Positions 7,584-14,760 of a DNA stretch of 61,352 bases are shown one piece after another. Every line of letters starts with the position of its first letter. Position 1 is the stretch's first letter. Both the position numbers and the translations under genes were made by a program. The notes under the pieces were generated by a model. It had not been told where the DNA came from. It worked only from the letters and a program-made list of their open reading frames with translations, and ran no database searches. The stretch comes from Bacteroidales bacterium UBA1745. GTDB taxonomy: Bacteria; Bacteroidota; Bacteroidia; Bacteroidales; UBA932. The stretch lies in the NCBI GenBank assembly GCA_002314885.1, contig DCHT01000038.1, forward strand, positions 1 to 61,352, in the 5' to 3' direction.

Positions 7584-9254
7584 ATGCTGCAGATTTATTG
7601 CAAGAACACCAAGACCACCCGTAATTTTCCGGAGGGCACGTCTCTGCTTGAGGCACTTTCTGTTTTCGACTTCGAAAGACCGTACACAATCGTGTCGGGC
7701 AAGGTCAACAATGTATCCCAGGGTCTGAAATTCAGGCTCTATCAGAACAGGGACATCGAGTTCCTGGACGTACGCGAATCCAGTGGTATGCGCGTCTATT
7801 GCCGCTCGCTCTTCTTCCTGCTGAGCAAGGCCTGCGCCGACGTGATGCCTGGCACCCGCCTCTATGTGGAACATCAGATTTCAGGCGGCTACTACTGCAA
7901 CCTGCGCAAGCCGGACGGCTCTGAGGTAACTCCTGAACAGGTGGCTCTCATCAAGGAAAGGATGCGCCAGATCGTGGACAAGGATATGCTCTTCCACCGT
8001 TTCGAGGTGCAGACCGAAGAGGCGATACGCATATTCAAGGACCGCGGCTACGACGACAAGGTCAAGCTCATTTCGACCAGCGGACAGGTATATGTGGACT
8101 ATTATACTCTCGGCGACACGGCCGACTACTACTACGGAAGACTGGTTCCGTCTGCGTCATATCTGCAGGTATGGGACCTTATGAAATATCATTCAGGCAT
8201 ACTTCTGCGCATCCCTGACCACCACGACCCTCACGAACTGGCTCCGTTCATCGACCAGCCTAAGACCTTCGCGATGTTCGCCGAGAACCTCAAATGGAAC
8301 ATCATTATGGGCCTGAGCAACGTGGGCGACGTGAACAATGCCTGCCGGAAGGGAAGTGCCAGCGAACTGATTCAGATCGCCGAGGCCCTCCAGGAGAAGA
8401 AGGTCGTACAGATCGCCGAGGAGATCGACCGCCGCTACCGCTGCGACAATCCTTGCCGCATCGTGCTGATCACCGGCCCTTCTTCCAGCGGAAAGACCAC
8501 CTTCTGCAAGAGGCTCTCAGTGCAGCTGAAGGCCTGCGGACTACGTCCTGTGTCCTTCTCCACCGACGACTATTTCGTAAACCGCGTCGATACGCCGCTG
8601 CTGCCTGACGGAAGCTACGACTTCGACAACTTCGACACCGTGGATCACGCCCTGCTTCAGAAGGACGTGATGAGGCTCCTCGCTGGCGAGGAAGTCGATG
8701 TGCCGGAATACAACTTCGTGACCGGAATGCGCGAATACAACGGCAAGAAGCTGAAGATACGCAAGGGCACCGTGCTCCTCATCGAGGGCATCCACGCCCT
8801 GAATTCAGGCCTGCTGCCGGAGGTGCCGAAGGAGTCTCAGTTCAAGATTTTCATCAACACCCTGACCTCCGCCTCCCTGGACAACCACAACGCCATCCCG
8901 ACCAGCGACAACCGCCTCCTCCGCCGCATCATCCGCGACTACAACAAGGGCGCCTTCACCCCGCTGCAGACCATCAGCCAGTGGCCAAACGTCTGCGAGG
9001 CCGAGGAAAAATGGATCCTGCCATACCAGGAGGACGCCGACGTGATGTTCAACTCCGCCTACCTGCTCGAATTCGCAGTGCTGCGCAACCACGCAGTCCC
9101 AATCCTCTCTAGCATCCCGAAGAACTGTCCTGAATATAGCGAGGCCCACCGCCTCCTGAAGTTCATCAACTACTTCGTGCCGGTTTCCGACAAGGAAATC
9201 CCTCCAACCTCCTTCCTCCGCGAATTCGTCGGCGGATCTAGCTTTAAGTACTAG
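7584..9254 (+). CDS. TGS/tRNA-synthetase-like plus uridine kinase-like nucleoside kinase
   Basis: A 556-residue fusion known widely in Bacteroidota and Firmicutes. Residues 1-65 look like a TGS/ubiquitin-like domain. Residues about 66-230 resemble the second additional domain of threonyl-tRNA synthetase (GTRLYVEHQISGGYYCNL; PDHHDPHEL). The C-terminal half is a uridine kinase/phosphoribulokinase P-loop domain, with Walker A at G298-T306 (GPSSSGKTT) and the SFSTDDYF and LIEGIHALN motifs following. The family is annotated as nucleoside kinase, but the role of the synthetase-like front half is not established. It reads toward the UPF0210 gene, and an 85-bp gap between the two stops is filled by a long palindrome. 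Confidence 0.85.
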   Translation: MLQIYCKNTKTTRNFPEGTSLLEALSVFDFERPYTIVSGKVNNVSQGLKFRLYQNRDIEFLDVRESSGMRVYCRSLFFLLSKACADVMPGTRLYVEHQISGGYYCNLRKPDGSEVTPEQVALIKERMRQIVDKDMLFHRFEVQTEEAIRIFKDRGYDDKVKLISTSGQVYVDYYTLGDTADYYYGRLVPSASYLQVWDLMKYHSGILLRIPDHHDPHELAPFIDQPKTFAMFAENLKWNIIMGLSNVGDVNNACRKGSASELIQIAEALQEKKVVQIAEEIDRRYRCDNPCRIVLITGPSSSGKTTFCKRLSVQLKACGLRPVSFSTDDYFVNRVDTPLLPDGSYDFDNFDTVDHALLQKDVMRLLAGEEVDVPEYNFVTGMREYNGKKLKIRKGTVLLIEGIHALNSGLLPEVPKESQFKIFINTLTSASLDNHNAIPTSDNRLLRRIIRDYNKGAFTPLQTISQWPNVCEAEEKWILPYQEDADVMFNSAYLLEFAVLRNHAVPILSSIPKNCPEYSEAHRLLKFINYFVPVSDKEIPPTSFLREFVGGSSFKY

Positions 9255-9264
9255 ACAGATAATC

Positions 9265-9326
9265 ATTACGCGAAATTTCCGACTAGTCGCTGTGTATAGA
9301 GGGCGACTAGTCGGAAATTTCGTAAT
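9265..9326. repeat. REP-like palindrome, copy 1
   Basis: The left arm (9265-9290) and right arm (9303-9326) form a stem of about 24 bp with one 2-base bulge. The core arm is AAATTTCCGACTAGTCGC and the loop is TGTGTATAGAGG. It lies between two convergent genes. The core stem recurs at 12041-12090 (nearly identical including the loop) and 13213-13264, on both sides of RAYT1. It may also act as a bidirectional terminator, although no U-run is present. Confidence 0.9.
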
Positions 9327-9340
9327 GCTGAAACCTCTCG

Positions 9341-10705
9341 CTAATTCTTGAAGCTGTGGATCGGTGCTGGGATGGAGCCGCCGCGGGAGATGAATTCCTC
9401 GCAGCTGTAGTTGTTGACTGGCATTATCGGCGCGCGTCCGAGGAGACCGCCGAGTTCGATGCTGTCGCCGACGCCCTTGCCCTCGACCGGGAGGATGCGG
9501 ACGGCGGTGGTCTTCTGGTTGATCATACCGATGGCTGCTTCGTCGGCGATGATGCCGGAAATGGTTGCTGCTGAGGTAGTTCCAGGGATTGCTATCATAT
9601 CCAGACCCACTGAACATACGCAGGTCATAGCCTCGAGCTTTTCGATTGTGAGGCAGCCGCATTCCGCCGCCGCGATCATACCTGCGTCTTCGCTGACAGG
9701 GATGAATGCGCCACTGAGACCGCCCACGTATGACGACGCCATTACGCCGCCTTTCTTGACCTGGTCGTTGAGCAGTGCGAGTGCCGCAGTAGTGCCCGGT
9801 GCGCCGCATTTCTCTATGCCCATTGCCTCGATGATGTCAGCCACGCTGTCGCCGATGGCCGGAGTAGGTGCGAGTGAGAGGTCGATGATGCCGAACTGCA
9901 CGCCGAGACGCTTTGCCGCCTCCTGAGCCACCATCTGACCGACGCGCGTGATCTTGAATGCGGTCTTCTTGATGGTGTCGCAGAGCACCTGGAAGTCCTT
10001 GCCGTGGCACTTGTCGAGCGCCGCTTTCACCACGCCAGGGCCGCTGACGCCCACGTTGATGACCACGTCCGGCTGGGTCACGCCGAGGAAGGCGCCCGCC
10101 ATAAACGGATTGTCGTCAGGCGCGTTGCACAGCACCACGAGCTTCGCGCAGCCCATACAGTCGTTGTCGCGAGTCTCGTAGGCAGCCTTCTTGATGATCT
10201 CGCCCATCATCTTCACGGCGTCCATATTGATGCCGGTCTTGGTGGAACCCACGTTGACGCTGGCGCAGATGACGTCGGTCTTCGCGAGAGCCTCCGGAAG
10301 GGCCTCCATCAGCAACCTGTCGCTAGGGGTGATGCCCTTTGAAACAATTGCCGAGAAGCCACCTAAGAAACTGATACCCAGATCTTTGGCGGTGCGGTCG
10401 AGCAACACGCAGATGCGCACGTAATCCTCCGGCTTCTTGCAGCAGGAGGCACCGATAAGCGATATCGGAGTGATGGAAATTCGTTTGTTGATGATAGGAA
10501 TTCCGAACTCTGCCGCAATCTGATCGGCGGTCGAAGCCAGGTTTCCGGCACAGCGACGAAGTTTGGCCTCGATGCGTTCGCAAGTGACGTCGAGATTGTC
10601 GCTGATGCAGTCGAAGAGACTGATACCCATAGTCACGGTCCTCACGTCGAGGTTGTCGTGACTGATCATATTGGTCGTCTCGAATACTTCTTCGATATTG
10701 ATCAT
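9341..10705 (-). CDS. UPF0210/PFL family protein (DUF711)
   Basis: Conserved 454-residue protein of the UPF0210 (DUF711) family, which has structural similarity to the glycyl-radical enzyme fold but no settled function. Recognisable family features include the N-terminal NLDVRTVTMGISLFDCI, the GASCCKKPEDYV segment, the central NPFMAGAFLGVTQPDVVINV and GVSGPGVVKAAL, and a glycine-rich C-terminus (SRGGSIPAPIHS). No signal peptide is present. It is preceded six bases upstream by a UPF0237 ACT-domain gene; this pairing is conserved across many bacteria and archaea and suggests amino-acid-responsive control of the larger protein. Confidence in the family is high; confidence in any function is low. 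Confidence 0.88.
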   Translation of the reverse strand: MINIEEVFETTNMISHDNLDVRTVTMGISLFDCISDNLDVTCERIEAKLRRCAGNLASTADQIAAEFGIPIINKRISITPISLIGASCCKKPEDYVRICVLLDRTAKDLGISFLGGFSAIVSKGITPSDRLLMEALPEALAKTDVICASVNVGSTKTGINMDAVKMMGEIIKKAAYETRDNDCMGCAKLVVLCNAPDDNPFMAGAFLGVTQPDVVINVGVSGPGVVKAALDKCHGKDFQVLCDTIKKTAFKITRVGQMVAQEAAKRLGVQFGIIDLSLAPTPAIGDSVADIIEAMGIEKCGAPGTTAALALLNDQVKKGGVMASSYVGGLSGAFIPVSEDAGMIAAAECGCLTIEKLEAMTCVCSVGLDMIAIPGTTSAATISGIIADEAAIGMINQKTTAVRILPVEGKGVGDSIELGGLLGRAPIMPVNNYSCEEFISRGGSIPAPIHSFKN

Positions 10706-10711
10706 AGCCGT

Positions 10712-10984
10712 CTAGATTCTGTGCATCATATTGAAAATCTCTTCCTTCTGGCAACGGATTTCCACGCCGATTTCGTCCGACATCGCCTTCATCTGAGAGG
10801 CGAATTCCTCGTATGAAATGTCCATATTGTTGGTATCCACGATCATCATCATATTGAAGATGCCCATCCTGATGGTCTGAGCGATGTCGAGAATGTTCAC
10901 ATTGTGGTGGTAGGCGTAGGTGCTGATCCTGGCAATGATGCCGGTGGTGTCCTTACCGATGACGGAGATGACTGTCTTATCCAT
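10712..10984 (-). CDS. ACT domain protein, UPF0237 family
   Basis: A 90-residue single ACT domain. The opening MDKTVISVIGKDTTGIIARI is the typical first strand, followed by the glycine-containing turn and helix. The rest follows the usual beta-alpha-beta pattern to FNMMHRI. ACT domains bind small ligands, usually amino acids, and dimerise. GcvR-like members are regulators, and the UPF0237 type is usually encoded directly ahead of UPF0210, as here (6 bp gap). The two probably form one operon read from the region 10985-11060, divergent from folD. The ligand is unknown. Confidence 0.85.
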   Translation of the reverse strand: MDKTVISVIGKDTTGIIARISTYAYHHNVNILDIAQTIRMGIFNMMMIVDTNNMDISYEEFASQMKAMSDEIGVEIRCQKEEIFNMMHRI

Positions 10985-11070
10985 TGTGTTGAATTAATAT
11001 ACCTTACAAATATAACCATTTTTTTCGTTGCATTGGTCAAAAGAACTAGTCATATTCGCCTATCTTTGTA

Positions 11071-11100
11071 TTGATACTTGTCAACAATTTTGTATATTTG
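11071..11100 (+). promoter_or_regulatory. Promoter of folD
   Basis: TTG at 11071-11073, 19 bases, then TATATTTG at 11093-11100: a good match to TTTG-N19-21-TAnnTTTG. The predicted start is near 11107, leaving a leader of about 48 bases before the folD ATG. A second -7-like box, TATCTTTG, lies at 11061-11068. Confidence 0.65.
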
Positions 11101-11154
11101 TATAGATTGACGCATAGTTGTCAACGGTTCATTGAATAATTTAATTTTTATAGT

Positions 11155-12021
11155 ATGATACTTGACGGTAAAGCATTGGCTACCAGGCTCAAAGCTGAAA
11201 TGGCGGAGCAGATGCCACAGATTGAAAAGGAATACGGCAGAGTCCCTTCCCTCGCTGTTATAATCGTGGGTGAAAACCCGGCCAGCCAGACCTATGTGCG
11301 CAACAAGGTCAAGGCCTGCGAGGTGACCGGCATCAGGAGCATTATGATCAGCCTGCCGGAGACGATTTCGGAGGCGGAACTGCTCGCTGAGGTCGAGAGA
11401 CTCAACAACGACGACAGCGTGGACGGCATTCTCGTGCAGCTGCCGGTGCCTAAGCACATCAACGAAGACAAGGTCATCAACGCGATTTCCGTCGACAAGG
11501 ACGTAGACGGCTTCCACCCTCAGAACGTGGCACGCCTGTGGCTCAACGAGCCTTGCATCCTGCCTTGCACCCCTAAGGGAATTATGCACCTCATCGAGGA
11601 AACAGGCATCAAGATCGCGGGCAAGAAGGCAGTCGTAGTCGGCCGCAGCAACATCGTCGGCAAGCCAATCGCAAAGCTCCTGCTCGACGCCAACGCAACC
11701 GTTACAATCGCCCACTCACGCACCCAGGACCTCGCCGCAGTGTGCCGTGAGGCCGACATTCTCGTCGCAGCCGTCGGCCGCCCAGAGATGATTACCGGCG
11801 ATATGGTCAAGCCAGGCGCAGTCGTAATCGACGTCGGCATCAACCGTATCACCGTCGACACTCCGGAAGGCCCTAAGAACAAGCTCGTCGGCGACGTTGA
11901 CTTCGCTACAGCCGAGCCAGTCGCTTCCTGGATCACCCCTGTCCCAGGCGGTGTCGGCCCTATGACCATCTGCGAGCTGATGGGCAACGCCATCGAGTGC
12001 TTCAAGCGCCGCGTGAGGTAG
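11155..12021 (+). CDS. folD: Bifunctional methylene-THF dehydrogenase / methenyl-THF cyclohydrolase
   Basis: Interconverts 5,10-methylene-THF, 5,10-methenyl-THF and 10-formyl-THF, so it supplies the formyl donor for purine synthesis. The 288-residue length is standard. Family motifs are present: VGENPASQTYVRNKVKACE with the catalytic lysine, DGILVQLPVPKHI, and the dinucleotide-binding VVGRSNIVGKPIAKLLL. The C-terminal PGGVGPMTICELM is nearly invariant in FolD. The gene has its own promoter and diverges from the UPF0237/UPF0210 pair. A REP-like palindrome follows 19 bases after its stop. Its product would feed PurH (AICAR transformylase) encoded 11 kb away; PurT in this window uses formate and not 10-formyl-THF. 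Confidence 0.97.
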   Translation: MILDGKALATRLKAEMAEQMPQIEKEYGRVPSLAVIIVGENPASQTYVRNKVKACEVTGIRSIMISLPETISEAELLAEVERLNNDDSVDGILVQLPVPKHINEDKVINAISVDKDVDGFHPQNVARLWLNEPCILPCTPKGIMHLIEETGIKIAGKKAVVVGRSNIVGKPIAKLLLDANATVTIAHSRTQDLAAVCREADILVAAVGRPEMITGDMVKPGAVVIDVGINRITVDTPEGPKNKLVGDVDFATAEPVASWITPVPGGVGPMTICELMGNAIECFKRRVR

Positions 12022-12039
12022 GCTTTATTACCTGATTAA

Positions 12040-12091
12040 CGAAATTTCCGACTAGTCGCTGTGTATAGAGAGCGACTAGTCGGAAATTTTG
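12040..12091. repeat. REP-like palindrome, copy 2
   Basis: Arms 12042-12059 (AAATTTCCGACTAGTCGC) and 12072-12089 are perfect inverted repeats of 18 bp around the loop TGTGTATAGAGA. Including the loop it differs from copy 1 by only a couple of bases, suggesting recent copying. It lies just after folD and upstream of RAYT1. Confidence 0.92.
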
Positions 12092-12133
12092 CATTAGAAT
12101 TCTCCTTTTGCTACTTTTGGATGTTCCAATTAG

Positions 12134-12181
12134 CACGAAGCAACAAAAACCTCGCTGGAGGTGTGTTGCTTCGTGTTTTTT
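12134..12181 (+). terminator. Hairpin with U-run between folD and RAYT1
   Basis: Arms CACGAAGCAACA (12134-12145) and TGTTGCTTCGTG (12164-12175) form a perfect 12-bp stem. A small inner hairpin (CCTC/GAGG) sits in the loop, and six T follow at 12176-12181. It looks like a factor-independent terminator reading rightward, probably for folD, or another repeat-type hairpin of the RAYT region. Confidence 0.7.
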
Positions 12182-12222
12182 ATTGGACCATAATGTCTAT
12201 TGGACAAGGTATCGTTCAATGC

Positions 12223-12295
12223 ATAGATCAAGGTGTAGGTTAAGGTACTAGACTAGTTTTGGGGAAAGATATAGATCAAGGTATAGGTTAAGGTA
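12223..12295 (+). repeat. 25-bp direct repeat upstream of RAYT1
   Basis: The sequence ATAGATCAAGGTGTAGG-TTAAGGTA at 12223-12247 recurs at 12271-12295 with one change, 48 bases apart. The second copy ends on the A of the RAYT1 start codon. It could be an operator for autoregulation or a remnant of tandem duplication. The rest of the 12182-12294 gap is AT-rich without another recognisable feature. Confidence 0.75.
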
Positions 12296-13212
12296 TGGGA
12301 AAAGGTGTTTATCATATCTATCAGAGGTCAGATGATTGGGGCGTTATTTTTTACGATGATAGGGATCGTTTGGTTTATTATACCCAATGTGCGGTTCAAG
12401 CTAGAAGGAAGGGAATAACTGTCCTTGCAGCTTCCCTTATGTATACTCATACCCATCAATCAGCTCGCGGAAGAAGTGATAAACAGCTCTCTCTCTATGT
12501 TAAAGATTCTTCCTCTGCTTTTGGTCGTGCATATAACCACACTTGGAAAAGAAATGGCCCGGTCTTCCACGAAAACTATGGCCGTTCGTTGAAACTCTCC
12601 CAGAAGGAAATACGTAGCAATTTGGCGTATGTCAACAATAACCACGTCGAAAAGAAAATGTGCAAATCGGCGATTGATTGTCGGTGGTGTTTTCTAGCTT
12701 ATGCAGTCTCAAAGAATCCATTTTCTCTTCCATTAGATAAGAATACCGCATCTAAAAAGCTGCTTCGCGTGATGCGCTTGGTCAAACGCCGCTCTGACGC
12801 TGACCAACCGTTGACATATGAACATATTGATTTGATGTTCAGGGACTTGGGCGACATAGAAAGGGAACAACTGATAGACCACATCATCTATACTTATTCG
12901 CTTGTCTCTTATTCGGAGGCTATAAAGTACTATGGTAGTTTTGATACGATGCTGCTTGCATTCAATTCGAATACCGGCAGTGAATACGAGATTGCGGAAG
13001 CATTCGTGAAGGCTCCGGATACAAACTACTCAAAGATGATCCGTCTTGGAGTAGATGAGGGATGGCTTAGTCGTATTTATACAATGTCCGACGAGGAAAA
13101 GACCCGCCTTGCCAGGCAGATCCGTCTATTTACGGATAGTAGAGACTATCAAATTGCGGGATTTTTGCACTCCGACAAGGCTGGTTCTTTCTTCAAAAAG
13201 AGGCGTAAATAA
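12295..13212 (+). CDS. REP-associated tyrosine transposase-like protein (RAYT1)
   Basis: A 305-residue Y1/IS200-superfamily transposase relative. The N-terminal GVYHIYQRSDDWGVIFYDDRD matches the opening strand of Y1 transposases. MYTHTHQ supplies the His-x-His metal-binding pair, with Thr where a bulky hydrophobic residue is usual. The segment AYNHTWKRNGPVFHENYGRS aligns with the region carrying the catalytic tyrosine (best candidate the Tyr in AYNH). IRSNLAYVNNNHVEKKMC resembles the conserved 'YI..NPV..' helix. The C-terminal 120 residues are an extra helical domain ending KKRRK. RAYTs are single-copy, domesticated transposases that act on REP palindromes instead of on their own ends. Here near-identical palindromes lie at 12040-12091 and directly after the stop at 13213-13264, the classic arrangement. 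Codon use is more AT-rich than in neighbours. Confidence 0.8.
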   Translation: MGKGVYHIYQRSDDWGVIFYDDRDRLVYYTQCAVQARRKGITVLAASLMYTHTHQSARGRSDKQLSLYVKDSSSAFGRAYNHTWKRNGPVFHENYGRSLKLSQKEIRSNLAYVNNNHVEKKMCKSAIDCRWCFLAYAVSKNPFSLPLDKNTASKKLLRVMRLVKRRSDADQPLTYEHIDLMFRDLGDIEREQLIDHIIYTYSLVSYSEAIKYYGSFDTMLLAFNSNTGSEYEIAEAFVKAPDTNYSKMIRLGVDEGWLSRIYTMSDEEKTRLARQIRLFTDSRDYQIAGFLHSDKAGSFFKKRRK

Positions 13213-13264
13213 CGAAATTTCCGACTAGTCGCCATTTTGTAACAGCGACAAGTCGGAAATTTCG
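13213..13264. repeat. REP-like palindrome, copy 3
   Basis: Arms 13213-13232 and 13245-13264 pair over 20 bp with one mismatch. The arm core is AAATTTCCGACTAGTCGC as in copies 1 and 2, but the loop (CATTTTGTAACA) differs. It begins on the base after the RAYT1 stop and separates RAYT1 from the convergent GatZ-like gene. Confidence 0.92.
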
Positions 13265-13291
13265 CAAAACCAGCACAGCGCCAGCTCCCCT

Positions 13292-14596
13292 CTACCGCAC
13301 CTGGGCGGCGTAGTTGTAGTCGTCGCAGACGACGGAGACGGCGTATTTGACGAGTTCGCGTGGGTCGAGGGAGAGGAGGCCGTCGCGGACTTTGACGTAC
13401 TGGAGCGGCATATACTGGTGGAGGAGGCCCATTGGGATGTCGGCTGCTGCGATGTTCTCGAAGAGCTTCTGCATAGCGGCCTCGATGCGAGGGTCGACCA
13501 TATAGTAGCGGCTGCGGTCGGAGTAGCTGTAGGCTCTCTTGAGCTCGATCTCCTTGTCGCTGCCCTTGTAGTATTTGGCCCAGTTCTTAGGGTTCTCGAG
13601 CATCACTTCGTCGACTACTTTGATGTAGTTGGAACGGGCGGCAGGGTCGTCGATCATTTCGTCTTCGATGTGGGCGAGGGCATAAAGGGCCTCGCGGGCT
13701 GCGAAGGTGAGGGCAGGGCCGACTTTGAGGATGGCGATGCCGTCTTCGACCATTTCGCGCAGGGCCTTAGGTGACTGATAGTCAGTGGAATGGCCTTCGA
13801 ACACGACGTTCGGGTGGTTCTTCAGGGACTTGCAGAGTTCCACTGCTTCCTCGCGTCTGTAGAGATGCACGTCGGCGTCGCCGAATTCCACGCCTGGCTG
13901 CACTACGACTGCCACGATGTATTTCCAATATTCGCTGAGACCTTCTTCCGCGAAGACTTTCTTATAGGTATTGACTGTTGCCTCGAAGTCGGCCGGACTG
14001 GTGACTTCCATTTCTTCCTTCACCTGTGCGCCGCCTGGGATAGGGACCTCGCTGCCGATGATATAGACAGGATGCACTGCGTCAGGCACTTCGGTCAGCA
14101 GTTCTGCGTATGCCTCTTCTGCGACTTTGAGCAGGGCGGCACCGCGTCTTGCGATGGTCTCGTCGCTGAGCCTCTCTTCGCGGCTGTCGTCTGCCACGCG
14201 CATCGAGGTGTCGAGGTGGATCTTGGTGTAGCCTGCACGTGCGTAGAGGCGCACCATTTCCTTGGCTTCCTTGATCGCCTCGGCCTCGTTCATATTCTGG
14301 AACGGCTGAGGTCCGAGGTGGTCGCCTGCGAGGATGATCTTGCTGCGCTCGAAGCCGATGCGGTCTGCGATTGCATAGACATAGTCGCGGTAGTCTGCCG
14401 GCTTCATTCCGGTGTATCCTCCGAACTGGTTGACCTGGTTGCTGGTAGCCTCGATCAGGACGCTGTCGCCAAACCTTTTGGCCTGTTCGAGGACGCCTTC
14501 GATGACGATTTCATTTGCGGTGCAGTAGGAAGGCATACCGACGAGGAGGCCTTCATTTCGCTTCTGTACAAGCGTGGAAAGTGGATTAGTTGCCAT
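13292..14596 (-). CDS. Class II tagatose-bisphosphate aldolase subunit, GatZ/KbaZ-like
   Basis: A 434-residue member of the D-tagatose-1,6-bisphosphate aldolase GatZ/KbaZ family. In enterobacteria these are non-catalytic chaperone-like subunits needed for full activity of GatY/KbaY. Visible family features: LLVGMPSYCTANEIVIEG at the front, LIEATSNQVNQFGGYTGMKP, ILAGDHLGPQPF with metal-site-like histidine, KIHLDTSM, and VFEGHSTDYQSP. No catalytic partner gene (gatY/kbaY/fba) is in the window, so it may be independently catalytic or work with a distant partner. It is convergent with RAYT1 and diverges from an acyl-CoA ligase gene. Confidence 0.85.
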   Translation of the reverse strand: MATNPLSTLVQKRNEGLLVGMPSYCTANEIVIEGVLEQAKRFGDSVLIEATSNQVNQFGGYTGMKPADYRDYVYAIADRIGFERSKIILAGDHLGPQPFQNMNEAEAIKEAKEMVRLYARAGYTKIHLDTSMRVADDSREERLSDETIARRGAALLKVAEEAYAELLTEVPDAVHPVYIIGSEVPIPGGAQVKEEMEVTSPADFEATVNTYKKVFAEEGLSEYWKYIVAVVVQPGVEFGDADVHLYRREEAVELCKSLKNHPNVVFEGHSTDYQSPKALREMVEDGIAILKVGPALTFAAREALYALAHIEDEMIDDPAARSNYIKVVDEVMLENPKNWAKYYKGSDKEIELKRAYSYSDRSRYYMVDPRIEAAMQKLFENIAAADIPMGLLHQYMPLQYVKVRDGLLSLDPRELVKYAVSVVCDDYNYAAQVR

Positions 14597-14615
14597 TATT
14601 TTGTGTATAAATTTT

Positions 14616-14665
14616 CAAATATACTGGCCTATATGGCCAAAATCTGTGCAAATATAACAAATATA
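14616..14665 (-). promoter_or_regulatory. Promoter region of the GatZ-like gene with a palindrome
   Basis: Read leftward, TATATTTG (-7 type) occurs three times, at 14616-14623, 14649-14656 and 14658-14665. Just upstream of the most proximal one lies the inverted repeat TGGCC-TATAT-GGCCA (14625-14639), placed where a repressor could block the promoter. No -33 box at ideal spacing was found. Confidence 0.4.
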
Positions 14666-14680
14666 GCCGTAGGCTAGACC

Positions 14681-14709
14681 TTGTGTATATGCGCTTTTTG
14701 CTATATTTG
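14681..14709 (+). promoter_or_regulatory. Promoter of the first acyl-CoA ligase gene
   Basis: TTG at 14681-14683, 18 bases, then TATATTTG at 14702-14709. Transcription would start near 14716, about 45 bases before the ATG at 14761. Confidence 0.55.
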
Positions 14710-14760
14710 TATTTTGTTAAACTACGGAAACTTTTATAAATCTAAACCTACACACTTTTT

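Noticed and set aside
12061..12243. A 60-codon plus-strand frame between folD and RAYT1
   Set aside because: It runs across a palindrome and a terminator hairpin, and its product has no coding character.
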